The notes under the pieces are model-generated. The model searched no databases. It had not been told where the DNA came from and worked only from the letters and a program-made list of their open reading frames with translations. From Actinomycetota bacterium (lineage in GTDB: Bacteria > Actinomycetota > Actinomycetes > Streptosporangiales > Streptosporangiaceae): a DNA stretch of 15,670 nt. A program made the position numbers and the translations under genes. Numbering within the stretch: the stretch's first letter is position 1; the number at the start of each line of letters is the position of its first letter. The stretch spans positions 1 through 15,670 of the forward strand of contig PMST01000577.1 of the NCBI GenBank assembly GCA_003168295.1. Direction: 5' to 3'. Positions 6,724-15,333 of this stretch are shown here, piece after piece.

Positions 6724-9255
6724 ATGAAGGCGTTCTTCTCTTACTCAAGCCATGATGAGGCCATTGTCAACGCGGTCGCCCGCCAACTCGGGAGACCTTT
6801 CGTAACCATAGATAAGAACGCGTTCAGAACTGGCGATGACCTGCTCCAGTCGATCGAATCGGCGGTCAGGAATTCCGCCATCTTCGTTTACTTCGCAAGT
6901 GAAGCGGGATTCGATTCTGACTGGGTAAAGCATGAACTTAAAGAGGCTAAGTACCATCACTCCATGAATAAGCTCCGCAAGTTCATAGTGGTACTTCTAG
7001 ATGACCGGCTGGGGGAAAGCGACTTCCCAGAGTGGATGCGTCGATTTGTCTTCCTACCCTCGCATGCAGCCGGACCCATCGCAAGGAAAATCCGCAGCGC
7101 AATAGACGATATGGTGGGCGAGGAACAGAGCGGCTTCTTCGTCGGCCGGGCCACCGAACAAGCAAACCTGCAAGCAGCCCTGGTTCCTCCTGACAATTCG
7201 GCTAGCGTAGCGATAGTGACGATCCGGGGACTGCCAGGAATTGGTCGGCGCACTCTGCTGAAGCGGGTTGCGCAGGATTCGCTGGACATCGAGCGGCTTC
7301 TCACGATCCGTATTGAGGCAGGAGATAAAACTAACTCAATTGCGGCCAAGTTGGCCGACTTGGTGGAACCGGTCATAACCCCAGATGAAACCCTGGCGAT
7401 GGCGCGGCGAATACAATCAATGCCGTCGTCTGATGCGTGTTCCAATTTTGTCCAGAGCGTGACCAAAGCGCTTGAAATGCATGAGCTCGTAGTTCTTTAC
7501 GATGAAGGCGGCATCCTAGATAACAATGGTTCCCCGACTGTGGACATAATAGAGCTACTCCAAGCGACGGCCAGAAAACCTGGATTGCTGGTTGCCTTGG
7601 TTACGAACAGGCGCCCCAGACTCCAAGGCATTCCCGCACTTGAAGATTCGGCGATTGTGGACGTAGGCCCTCTGTACGAGTCCGAAGTTCGCCAGCTAAT
7701 CGCTTTGAAGGCTAGGGCCAAAAATATTAACTTTACCCCCGGTATAGCCAGCGCGCTCGTTGAAAGAGCCAAAGGCTATCCGCCCGCTGTTACTGCTCTC
7801 GTTCAACGGGCAGAAGTCTACGGACCTGAGCTTGCACCGACGGCCGCTAGCAGCGGAGCCGAATATCGTCCCCGCCCGCTGACGCGGTACCTGGCTGGAC
7901 TTAAGCTTTCGCGCGCGGAACGAAAGATGCTCTCGATACTTGCCAGAAACAGCCCTCTCCCCCTAGAGATCCTCTCGCTATTCGCACAGAACAGCCGGGA
8001 GACCGGTGATGCGCTGACCAAGTTGATCGACGCGTCGTTGGTCATGCCCCAATCTGGAACTGCGTGGTACCGAATCAGCGATCCCGTGATCGACTATATA
8101 GACCGAGGTTTTCCCGTCTGCAGCGCGGCAGACTACGCGACGGTGGCAAATGCGCTCGGCAGGTTCCTCGACACGGACCGCGAGACGGGTGCCTATCTCG
8201 AGCTGTCCCGGGTTTTTTATCGCGCGCTGGTACATGCCGGCAAGGATTTGCAGCCGAAGGCCTATGCCCTGATGGCTGACTGGCTGCGCCTGGCGGCAGA
8301 TTTCTATCATCAGCGAAATTACCAGAAAGCACAGGAGCTCGCATTTACAGCGTACCGGGAGACACCGAGCGCCGAGGCCCTGTCCTGGATTATTCGTTCT
8401 AATGTCAAGCTAGGTAAGATGAGCCAGGCCCTGGAGGACGTTGACGAAATGCGGAGTCTAGGCCATGTTCGAGATGCCTACTTCCTGCGCGGATTCCTGG
8501 AGCGGAACAGCGGAAATTACAAGGAAGCGATCAAATATTATGAACGAGCTAAGCACGCTGGCTGGACAGGTCTAGCGCTAGAAAGAGACTTGGCGGAGTG
8601 TTACTTCGAGGCTGACGAATTCGAACGAGCAACGGAATACATCGATGCAGCTCAGTCGCGCCAGCCGGACAATCCCTATGTCCTCAGCTTGCGGATCAAA
8701 ATTGCCTGCCGTCAGTTCGACGAAGAGACAGCGCGCCGCCTATTGCCACTTCTCAAACAAGCCGACCGCCCTAATTTTGGAGCGCATCGCAGGTCGCTGG
8801 TGGAACTGACCTTCGGCAACATAAGCGCGGCATACGAGTACGCACTGGAGGCGGTCGGCTCCGAGGATCGCCCGCCCGCAGAAGCCCTGGCCAACCTGGC
8901 ATATTGCCAGATCCTGGTAAATCAGACGAGCGCGGCAATCGATACGATCGAGAGGCTCGAATCGCTATACGGGAGTCGCTGGAGCGATGCGCTAGCCAGT
9001 TTGAAGGCCAGAGCTGCCATCGCGGAAGGGCGATACGAAAACGCTCTTAACTTCCTCAACCTGGCCGCAAGAGACAGCGTCACCAAGATGAAGCTGGAAA
9101 GAGACGCATTGAAGGGATCGCTCGAGCATGACTATCTAGCTCCAGAAGTCCGGCAGGAGCGGGAGCACCGGCTTACTGAACTGGAACATCGCCTGAGTAC
9201 GACCGAACCTGACGGCGACGCCGACGAGCACTACTGGGACATTCTGGACGACTGA
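6724..9255 (+). CDS. TIR domain - STAND-like NTPase - TPR protein (NLR-like, probable immune effector)
   Basis: 843 residues. Residues 1-125 form a TIR domain: start KAFFSYSSHDE, then a WVKHEL motif in which Glu71 fits the catalytic glutamate of NAD-cleaving TIRs. FVGR at 139-142 opens an NTPase module. Its P-loop is G169-LPGIGRRT with Arg175 where lysine is expected. The Walker B-like strand is LVVLYDE (255-261), then VTNRRP (about 293-298) and a GYPPAVTAL motif resembling the GLPL box of NB-ARC proteins. A helical or winged-helix part follows (about 385-460), then TPR-like helical repeats (about 470-790) and an acidic end. In known bacterial NLR-like systems the repeats sense a phage signal and TIR destroys NAD+; here that is inference. 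A/T-ending codons are more frequent than in flanking genes, suggesting transfer. Only a weak ribosome site (GGGAAG). Confidence 0.9.
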   Translation: MKAFFSYSSHDEAIVNAVARQLGRPFVTIDKNAFRTGDDLLQSIESAVRNSAIFVYFASEAGFDSDWVKHELKEAKYHHSMNKLRKFIVVLLDDRLGESDFPEWMRRFVFLPSHAAGPIARKIRSAIDDMVGEEQSGFFVGRATEQANLQAALVPPDNSASVAIVTIRGLPGIGRRTLLKRVAQDSLDIERLLTIRIEAGDKTNSIAAKLADLVEPVITPDETLAMARRIQSMPSSDACSNFVQSVTKALEMHELVVLYDEGGILDNNGSPTVDIIELLQATARKPGLLVALVTNRRPRLQGIPALEDSAIVDVGPLYESEVRQLIALKARAKNINFTPGIASALVERAKGYPPAVTALVQRAEVYGPELAPTAASSGAEYRPRPLTRYLAGLKLSRAERKMLSILARNSPLPLEILSLFAQNSRETGDALTKLIDASLVMPQSGTAWYRISDPVIDYIDRGFPVCSAADYATVANALGRFLDTDRETGAYLELSRVFYRALVHAGKDLQPKAYALMADWLRLAADFYHQRNYQKAQELAFTAYRETPSAEALSWIIRSNVKLGKMSQALEDVDEMRSLGHVRDAYFLRGFLERNSGNYKEAIKYYERAKHAGWTGLALERDLAECYFEADEFERATEYIDAAQSRQPDNPYVLSLRIKIACRQFDEETARRLLPLLKQADRPNFGAHRRSLVELTFGNISAAYEYALEAVGSEDRPPAEALANLAYCQILVNQTSAAIDTIERLESLYGSRWSDALASLKARAAIAEGRYENALNFLNLAARDSVTKMKLERDALKGSLEHDYLAPEVRQEREHRLTELEHRLSTTEPDGDADEHYWDILDD

Positions 9256-9265
9256 TGAACCTGCT

Positions 9266-9280
9266 GCCCGGATGCCGGGC
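9266..9280. terminator. Hairpin between convergent TIR and mnmA genes
   Basis: GCCCGG, ATG, CCGGGC: 6-bp stem with a 3-base loop, in the 68-bp gap between converging stops. Possibly a bidirectional terminator. Confidence 0.5.
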
Positions 9281-9323
9281 GTGGGCGTACGGCGGCCGAA
9301 TCGATGAGAGCTTGCCGCGCCCA

Positions 9324-10427
9324 TCAGGCAGGTCGGCTCATCTCCCGGCTGGAAGTGAGGAGTGTCGCGCCGATGGTGGCGCTGCCGAGGACGGCGTCGC
9401 CGTCGTAGAGGACGGCCGCCTGGCCCTTGGCCACACCGCGGACGGGGCGGTGCAGGCGGATGCGCAGCGTGCCTTCCTCCAACCAGGCGGTGCAGGCGTG
9501 CACGTCGCCGTGGGCGCGGAGCTGAACGAGGGCATCGCGCGGCGCCAGCGGCGGAGCACAGCCGGTCCAGACCGGACGGTCCGCGGTGATCTCGGTGATG
9601 TCAAGCCCCTCGGCCGACCCCACGGTCACCGTCCTGGTCACCGGCTCGATGCCGAGCACGTAGCGGGGCTTGCCATCCTCGGCGGGCGTGCCGAGACGCA
9701 AGCCCTTGCGCTGGCCCACGGTGAAGGCGTAGGCGCCGTCGTGCTCGCCCAGCACGGCGCCGGTGGCGTCGACGATCTGGCCCGGCGCCTGGCCCAGGTG
9801 CTTGGCGAGGAATCCCTTGGTGTCGCCGTCGGCGATGAAGCAGACGTCGTGGCTGTCCGGCTTGTCCGCGACGGCCAGGCCGCGTCGGGCCGCCTCGGCG
9901 CGGACCTGGACCTTGGGCGTGTCGCCGAGCGGGAAGATGGCGTGGCTGAGCTGATCGGAGGTGAGCACCGCCAGCACGTAGGACTGGTCCTTGCCAGCGT
10001 CCACGGCCCGGCGCAGGATGCCATCCGAGATCTGGGCGTAGTGGCCGGTGCACACCGCGTCGAAACCGAGCGCCAGCGCGCGGTCGAGGACCGCGGCGAA
10101 CTTGATTTTCTCGTTGCAGCGCAGGCACGGGTTGGGGGTACGCCCCGCGGCGTACTCGGCGACGAAGTCCGCCACCACGTCGCGGTGGAAACGCTCGGCC
10201 ATGTCCCACACGTAGAACGGGATGCCGATCACGTCGGCGGCCCGGCGGGCGTCCCGCGCGTCCTCCAGCGTGCAGCAGCCGCGAGCCCCCGTCCGGTAAG
10301 ACGACGGATTCGACGACAACGCCAGATGGACACCGGTCACCTCATGACCCGCGTCCACCGCACGAGCCGCGGCCGTCGCCGAATCCACCCCACCCGACAT
10401 CGCCGCGAGCACCCTAAGCCCACTCAC
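9324..10427 (-). CDS. mnmA: tRNA-specific 2-thiouridylase MnmA
   Basis: Adds sulfur to C2 of wobble uridine-34 in tRNA for Lys, Glu and Gln, using ATP and sulfur relayed from a cysteine desulfurase. 367 residues, normal length. The PP-loop SGGVDS is at 11-16. The two catalytic cysteines are Cys101 in NPCLRC and Cys196 in [12 protein letters not shown] (about 128-131) and the C-terminal barrel region ([16 protein letters not shown]) are typical. The start is GTG with only a weak G-rich ribosome site; the next ATG lies next to the PP-loop and is too late. The upstream neighbour on the same strand is a cysteine desulfurase, its expected sulfur donor, with about 195 bp of repeat-rich sequence between them. 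Confidence 0.96.
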   Translation of the reverse strand: MSGLRVLAAMSGGVDSATAAARAVDAGHEVTGVHLALSSNPSSYRTGARGCCTLEDARDARRAADVIGIPFYVWDMAERFHRDVVADFVAEYAAGRTPNPCLRCNEKIKFAAVLDRALALGFDAVCTGHYAQISDGILRRAVDAGKDQSYVLAVLTSDQLSHAIFPLGDTPKVQVRAEAARRGLAVADKPDSHDVCFIADGDTKGFLAKHLGQAPGQIVDATGAVLGEHDGAYAFTVGQRKGLRLGTPAEDGKPRYVLGIEPVTRTVTVGSAEGLDITEITADRPVWTGCAPPLAPRDALVQLRAHGDVHACTAWLEEGTLRIRLHRPVRGVAKGQAAVLYDGDAVLGSATIGATLLTSSREMSRPA

Positions 10428-10476
10428 CCCAAAACCCTACCCGCCCCCTTCCACCCCTCCCGCCGTGACTGGATAG

Positions 10477-10530
10477 TGGGTCGGTGGCCCACAGAGCATG
10501 CTCTTGCGTGTACGGGGGGCCACCGACTCA
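10477..10530. other. Long hairpin with palindromic loop between cysteine desulfurase and mnmA
   Basis: Arms 10477-10490 and 10517-10530 form a 14-bp stem with one G-U pair (core GTCGGTGGCCC / GGGCCACCGAC). The 26-base loop contains the perfect 12-base palindrome AGAGCATGCTCT (10493-10504). It may be a terminator, an RNA processing site or a dispersed repeat; no coding potential. Confidence 0.6.
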
Positions 10531-10567
10531 ATTACCGAGCGCGCCAGGGGCAGGCAGAAGAGGCAGG

Positions 10568-10640
10568 TGGGGCGGGCTCGCGGGCGGGCGGGTTAGCGGC
10601 GGGCGGGCGGGCTCGCGGCGGGCTAGCGGGCGGCGGCGCG
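10568..10640. repeat. G-rich degenerate tandem repeat
   Basis: GGCGGGCGGGCGGGYT-GC type units on the plus strand, running into the last codons of the cysteine desulfurase. Several closely spaced GGG runs give G-quadruplex potential; the transcribed minus-strand RNA would be C-rich. Confidence 0.55.
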
Positions 10641-11807
10641 GCGGGCGCGGGTTACGGCTTCGCCGATGACCAGGGCTAGGGCGTCGATGTCGGTCTTGGT
10701 GGAGGTGTGGCCGAGGGAGAAGCGGAGCGAGCCGCGGGCGCGGGAGTCGTCGGCGCCCATGGCGAGTAGGACGTGGCTGGGCTCGGCCACGCCTGCGGTG
10801 CAGGCTGACCCGGTGGAGCAGGCGATTCCGTTCGCGTCCAGGAGCATGAGCAGGGCGTCGCCCTCACAGCCGGGGAAGGAAAAGTGCGCGTTCCCGGGCA
10901 GCCGGCCGGGGCCGGGAGGCGGGCCGTTGAGCATAGCGTCGGGCACGGCGGCCAGGACCTGGTGGATCAGGTCATCGCGCAGCTCGGCCAGCCGCGCGGC
11001 CTCATCCACCCGGCAGCGCGCGCACTCCGCGGCGGCCACGGCGAACGCCCGGATGGCCGCCGTGTCGAGGGTGCCCGAGCGGATGTCGCGTTCCTGCCCG
11101 CCGCCGTGCAGCACCGGTACCGGTGTCACCCCGCGACCCAGGATGAGGGCGCCGACGCCGACCGGGCCGCCGAGTTTGTGACCGGTGACGGTGAGCGCGT
11201 CTGCTCCGCTGGCCGCGAAGTCGACGGGCAGCTGGGCGGCCGCCTGGACCGCGTCGGTGTGAAACGGCACGCCGTATTCGTGCGCCACCGCCGCGAGCTC
11301 GGTGACCGGGTTCACGGTGCCGACCTCGTTGTTCGCCCACATCACGCTGACCATGGCGACCTGCACGGGCGCCTCGCGGATAGCGGCACGAAGCGCCTCG
11401 GGGCGCACCACGCCGGCCACGTCGACACCGAGCCAGACGGCATCGGCCCCCTGGGCTTGGGAGAGCCAGCGGACCGAGTCGAGCACCGCGTGATGTTCCA
11501 CCGAGGTGGTCAGCACCCGGCGGCGGGAACCCTGGTGCCGCGCCCAGTACAGCCCCTTGACGGCCAGGTTGTCCGCCTCGGTCCCGCCGCTGGTGAAGAC
11601 GATCTCGCTCGGCCGCGCCCCGAACACCTCGGCGAGCTGTTCTCTGGATTCTTCCACCACCCGGCGGGCGCGCCGGCCCGCGGCGTGCAGCGACGAGGGA
11701 TTGCCGAGCCGGGCCAGCTCCTCGGTCATCGCAACGATCGCTTCGGGCCGCATCGGCGTCGTCGCCGCGTGGTCCAGGTACACGGGACTTGCATCGTGCG
11801 AACTCAT
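10623..11807 (-). CDS. Cysteine desulfurase (IscS/NifS family)
   Basis: PLP enzyme that converts cysteine to alanine and passes the persulfide sulfur to acceptors. 394 residues. The N-terminal YLDHAATTP is the family signature. His105-His106 lie in TSVEHHAV, the cofactor lysine is Lys211 in TGHKLGGP, and the sulfur-carrying Cys336 is in [16 protein letters not shown] and the C-terminal LRFSLGHTS are also typical. Its place next to mnmA argues that the main partner is tRNA thiolation; a role in Fe-S supply cannot be excluded, so I leave the symbol open. No clear Shine-Dalgarno precedes the ATG. 64 bp separate it from etfA. Confidence 0.95.
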   Translation of the reverse strand: MSSHDASPVYLDHAATTPMRPEAIVAMTEELARLGNPSSLHAAGRRARRVVEESREQLAEVFGARPSEIVFTSGGTEADNLAVKGLYWARHQGSRRRVLTTSVEHHAVLDSVRWLSQAQGADAVWLGVDVAGVVRPEALRAAIREAPVQVAMVSVMWANNEVGTVNPVTELAAVAHEYGVPFHTDAVQAAAQLPVDFAASGADALTVTGHKLGGPVGVGALILGRGVTPVPVLHGGGQERDIRSGTLDTAAIRAFAVAAAECARCRVDEAARLAELRDDLIHQVLAAVPDAMLNGPPPGPGRLPGNAHFSFPGCEGDALLMLLDANGIACSTGSACTAGVAEPSHVLLAMGADDSRARGSLRFSLGHTSTKTDIDALALVIGEAVTRARRAAAR

Positions 11808-11871
11808 GGCTGCGTACAGCCTAGCCGTCGCGAAGATACGGTAGATACCGATGTAACGGGCAAACTACGAG

Positions 11872-12825
11872 CTACTTGCGCTTTTCGATCTCCTCGAGGA
11901 GCTGCGGGACGACCTTGAACAGGTCACCGACGACCCCGAAGTCGGCCAGCTCGAAGATCGGGGCCTCCGGGTCCTTGTTGACCGCGATGATCGTCTTGGA
12001 GGTCTGCATGCCGGCCCGGTGCTGGATGGCACCGGAAATGCCGATCGCCATGTACAGCTGCGGCGAGACGGTCTTGCCGGTCTGGCCGACCTGGAACTGG
12101 TGCGGGTACCAGCCGGCGTCGGTCACGGCCCGGGACGCGCCGACGGCCGCGTTGAGCGAGTCCGCCAGCGTCTCGATGATCTGGAAACCCTCGGCCCCGC
12201 CGGTGCCGCGCCCGCCGGAGACCACGATGGACGCCTCGGTCAGGTCGGGACGCTCGCCGCGGTCGGCCACCACCCGGTTGGTGACCCGGGCGCCGGTGGC
12301 CTCGCTGGCCAGTGATACCTGGGAAAGCTCCGCGGCACCTGGCGACGGCTCGGGCGCCACCGCGTTGGGGCGCATCGCGACGATCGGCGTTCCGCGCCGG
12401 ACCCGCGAGTGGACGATCGTCGCGCCGCCGAAGGCCGACTGCTCGGCCACCGGCCCGTCGTCGCCGGGCTGCAGGTCCACTGCGTCGGTGAGCACGCCGG
12501 AGTCGATCTTGACCGCGAGCCGACCCGCGACCTCCTTGCCCTGTGCCGTGCCGGCCAGCAGCACGAGCGCAGGCGACTTCTCCCTGACCAGCTGGGCCAG
12601 CAACTCCGCGGCGGGCGCCACCACGTAGTCGTCGAAGGCCGCATCGGCAGCCACGTAAACCTTGGCCGCGCCGTACTCGGCGCACCGCGCCTGGGCCTGC
12701 TCCGCACCCGGCCCGGTCCATACCACCGAAGGCTCGCCGAACCTGCGGGCCAGCGTGATCAGCTCGAGCGTGACCTTCTTGACGTCGTCGTCCACGTGCT
12801 CCGCGAGCACCAGGATCTCAGCCAT
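11872..12825 (-). CDS. etfA: Electron transfer flavoprotein alpha subunit
   Basis: 317 residues. Together with EtfB it forms the soluble FAD-containing heterodimer that takes electrons from acyl-CoA and other dehydrogenases. The C-terminal FAD domain is evident: SGGRGTGG, GQTGKTVSP, then LYMAIGISGAIQHRAGMQ and AVNKDPEAPIFELADFGVVG, all strongly conserved in the family. The N-terminal part has the usual EtfA fold (LVLAEH, GTAQGKEVAGRLA). A ribosome site GGAGGGG lies seven bases before the start. The gene follows etfB with a 20-bp gap. Confidence 0.97.
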   Translation of the reverse strand: MAEILVLAEHVDDDVKKVTLELITLARRFGEPSVVWTGPGAEQAQARCAEYGAAKVYVAADAAFDDYVVAPAAELLAQLVREKSPALVLLAGTAQGKEVAGRLAVKIDSGVLTDAVDLQPGDDGPVAEQSAFGGATIVHSRVRRGTPIVAMRPNAVAPEPSPGAAELSQVSLASEATGARVTNRVVADRGERPDLTEASIVVSGGRGTGGAEGFQIIETLADSLNAAVGASRAVTDAGWYPHQFQVGQTGKTVSPQLYMAIGISGAIQHRAGMQTSKTIIAVNKDPEAPIFELADFGVVGDLFKVVPQLLEEIEKRK

Positions 12826-12845
12826 GCCGTTTCCCCTCCGGGCCG

Positions 12846-13637
12846 TTAGATGAACTTGCGCGCGGCGAGGAACCCGGCGACCTTGACGCCGCCGTCGCCT
12901 TCGTCCTTGACGATCGTGCCGGCCTCCCGCGGCGGCCGCTGGGTGTGATCGACCACCTCGGTGGCCGCGCCGCCCAAGCCCACCAAGGCAGGATCGATGC
13001 CCGCGTCGGCCAGGGACATCGTCTGCACCGGCTTCTTCTTCGCGGCCATGATGCCCTTGAACGACGGGTAACGCGGCTCGTTGATCTTCTCCACCACGCT
13101 GACCACGGCGGGCAGCGTGGACTCGACCTCGAAGTACCCGTCCTCGGAAACCCGGCGGATGCGGATCGCCGAGCCGTCGATCTCCACCTTGTTCGCCAGC
13201 GAGACCTGCGGCACGCCGAGCCGCTCGGCCAGCATCGCAGCCATCACGCCCATCCGGGCATCGGTGGACTCCGAGCCGCAGATGACCAGGTCGAAACCGG
13301 TCTGGCCGAGAACCTGGGCGAGCGCGTAGGAAGTCGACAGGGCATCGGAGCCGGCCAGGCCGTCGTCCAGCAGGTGCACGGCCTTGTCCGCGCCCATGGA
13401 CAGCGCCTTGCGGATCGATTCGGCGGCCTTTTCCGGGCCCATGGTCACGATGGTGACCTCGGCCTCACCGCCCGCTGCCCGCTGCGCCTCGGCGATCTGC
13501 AGGCCCTCCTCGATGGCGTACTCGTCAAGCTCGTTGATGAGGCCGTCCACCGACGCGCGGTCCAGCGTGCCGTCCGCGGTGAGCTTGCGTTCGGCCCAGG
13601 TATCTGGCACCTGCTTGACCAACACGACGATGTTCAT
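12846..13637 (-). CDS. etfB: Electron transfer flavoprotein beta subunit
   Basis: 263 residues. Beta subunit of the ETF heterodimer, holding AMP and the dehydrogenase docking face. It starts MNIVVLVKQVPDT, then NELDEYAIEEGLQ, VICGSESTDARMG, and the family signature region NEPRYPSFKGIMAAKKKP. First gene of the run etfB-etfA-desulfurase-mnmA. AAGGAGG lies 12 bases before the ATG, a long spacing, but no better in-frame start exists because TAG follows the nearby GTG. Confidence 0.97.
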   Translation of the reverse strand: MNIVVLVKQVPDTWAERKLTADGTLDRASVDGLINELDEYAIEEGLQIAEAQRAAGGEAEVTIVTMGPEKAAESIRKALSMGADKAVHLLDDGLAGSDALSTSYALAQVLGQTGFDLVICGSESTDARMGVMAAMLAERLGVPQVSLANKVEIDGSAIRIRRVSEDGYFEVESTLPAVVSVVEKINEPRYPSFKGIMAAKKKPVQTMSLADAGIDPALVGLGGAATEVVDHTQRPPREAGTIVKDEGDGGVKVAGFLAARKFI

Positions 13638-14011
13638 TGACTACACCGACCTCCTTCGTTGCTGACCTACAGCCTGCCAAACCGACAACCGCCGCCCGGC
13701 ACCGGGCCACGCCCTACATGTTACTTGCCGGTAATTCGCGCCCCGTCCCCTGCACCCCAGGACGGGTTGGTGTGTTGCCACAGCGTGCATGCCCTTTTTG
13801 TGCCCGCCCTTTTGTGCAGGATGCCACAATCAGTACCATTCCCTGGCACCTTGGGCGCCGTCGACCCGGGGCGAGCATCGACCCGGCAGCCCTCGGCGGC
13901 GATTACGGCTGTTTCATCTGACGGCAAGGTGGCGGCCACGATCGCGTCGGCGGCCAGCGGCCGTCATGGGTAAGAATCATGAGGGGAACAACCACCGGCA
14001 GGAGGGACGAT
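13638..14011. other. Divergent intergenic region, etfB / UDP-glucose dehydrogenase
   Basis: 374 bp without a credible gene; frames here have no ribosome sites or recognisable protein. It must hold both promoters. It contains a direct repeat, GCCCTTTTTGTGC at 13791-13803 and GCCCTTTTGTGC at 13806-13817, spaced about 1.5 helical turns. Confidence 0.6.
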
Positions 14012-15325
14012 TTGGCTCGGGTCACCGTAATCGGGACCGGATACCTCGGCCTCACCCATGCCGTCTGCATGGCGGACCTCGGGCACGAGGTGCTGGCGAT
14101 CGACGTCGACGAAGAGAAGGTGGCCAAGGCCGCGAAGGGCGAGGTCCCGTTCTTCGAGCCTGGCCTAGAACCGCTGCTGCGGAAGAACACCGATTCCGGG
14201 CGGCTCCGGTTCACGATGTCGTTTGCCGAGGTCGGCGGCTTCGGTGAGGTGCACTTCCTGTGCGTGGGAACGCCTGAGGGCGAGGGTGGCCAGGCCGACC
14301 TCAGCTCCGTCTACGCCGCGGCCGGTGCGCTCGCGCCGCACCTTGAGTCGCCGTGCCTGGTCGTGGGGAAGTCGACCGTCCCGGTCGGGACGGCCCGGCA
14401 GGTGCGCAGTCTCCTGCAGGCGGCGGCTCCGGCCGGGGATCAGGTCGAGCTGGCCTGGAATCCGGAGTTCCTGCGGGAGGGGTTCGCGGTGCAGGACAGC
14501 CTCGCTCCTGACCGCATCGTGCTCGGCGTGACCTCGCCGCGAGCCGAGCCCCGGCTCCGCCAGGTGTACGCCGCGCCGCTGGAAGCGGGTACACCGTTGC
14601 TGGTGATGGACCTGGAGACGGCCGAGCTGGTCAAGGTGGCGGCGAACGCGTTCCTGGCGACCAAGATCTCCTTCATCAACGCCATGGCCGAGGTCTGCGA
14701 GGCGACAGGCGCCGACGTGATACCGCTGGCCGAGGCGCTCGGATACGACGCCCGGATCGGCCGCAGGTTCCTGTCGCCCGGGCTCGGCTTCGGCGGCGGC
14801 TGCCTGCCCAAGGACGTCCGTGCGTTCCGCGCTACCGCGTCCGCCCTGGGCGTCGACTCGGTCGTCAGCCTGCTGACCAGCGTGGACGCCATCAACCAGG
14901 GGCGGCGGGATCAGGTCGTCGCGCTGGCCAGGGACGCCGCGGGCGGCACCCTGGACGGCACCCGGGTGGCGGTGCTCGGCGTGGCGTTCAAGCCCAACAG
15001 CGACGACGTGCGGGACTCGCCCAGCCTGGCCGTGTGCGACCGGCTGCGGGCCGAGGGGGCGATCGTGTCCGTCCACGACCCGGTGGCGATGCCCAACGCC
15101 GCGAAGAAGCGGCCCGACCTGGTGTACGCGCGGTCGGTCTCGGAGGCGGCCCAGGGGGCCGAACTCGTGCTGCACCTCACCGAGTGGGCCGACTACCAGG
15201 CTATTGACCCAGCCGCGCTGGCCCGTGTGGTGGCCCGGCCGGTCATCATCGACGCCCGGTGCTGCCTAGACGCCGAACTGTGGCGCGACGCCGGCTGGAC
15301 GGTGCGCGTCCTGGGGCGGCCCTAG
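14012..15325 (+). CDS. UDP-glucose 6-dehydrogenase family protein
   Basis: Oxidises UDP-glucose to UDP-glucuronate with two NAD+, feeding polysaccharide synthesis; a related UDP/GDP-sugar substrate is possible. 437 residues from TTG. I chose this start because AGGAGGG lies five bases before it and the Rossmann strand (RVTVIGTGYLG) follows at once; an ATG at 13979 would add 11 residues and lacks a ribosome site. Family marks: FEPGLEPLL, VGTPEGEGG, GKSTVPVGTA, WNPEFLREG, the NAFLATKISFINAMAE helix, and catalytic Cys264 in GFGGGCLPKD. The C-terminal domain has AFKPNSDDVRDSP. It stands alone, divergent from etfB and convergent with purH eight bases away. Confidence 0.92.
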   Translation: MARVTVIGTGYLGLTHAVCMADLGHEVLAIDVDEEKVAKAAKGEVPFFEPGLEPLLRKNTDSGRLRFTMSFAEVGGFGEVHFLCVGTPEGEGGQADLSSVYAAAGALAPHLESPCLVVGKSTVPVGTARQVRSLLQAAAPAGDQVELAWNPEFLREGFAVQDSLAPDRIVLGVTSPRAEPRLRQVYAAPLEAGTPLLVMDLETAELVKVAANAFLATKISFINAMAEVCEATGADVIPLAEALGYDARIGRRFLSPGLGFGGGCLPKDVRAFRATASALGVDSVVSLLTSVDAINQGRRDQVVALARDAAGGTLDGTRVAVLGVAFKPNSDDVRDSPSLAVCDRLRAEGAIVSVHDPVAMPNAAKKRPDLVYARSVSEAAQGAELVLHLTEWADYQAIDPAALARVVARPVIIDARCCLDAELWRDAGWTVRVLGRP

Positions 15326-15333
15326 GGCCTAGC

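Noticed and set aside
2799..9323. Integrase, transposase, att direct repeats or CRISPR array bounding the accessory block
   Set aside because: Looked for and not seen; no matching direct repeats at the two edges and no regularly spaced repeats.
9255..10679. 474-codon plus-strand frame opposite mnmA
   Set aside because: Antisense shadow of mnmA and part of the desulfurase; low-complexity composition, no family motif.
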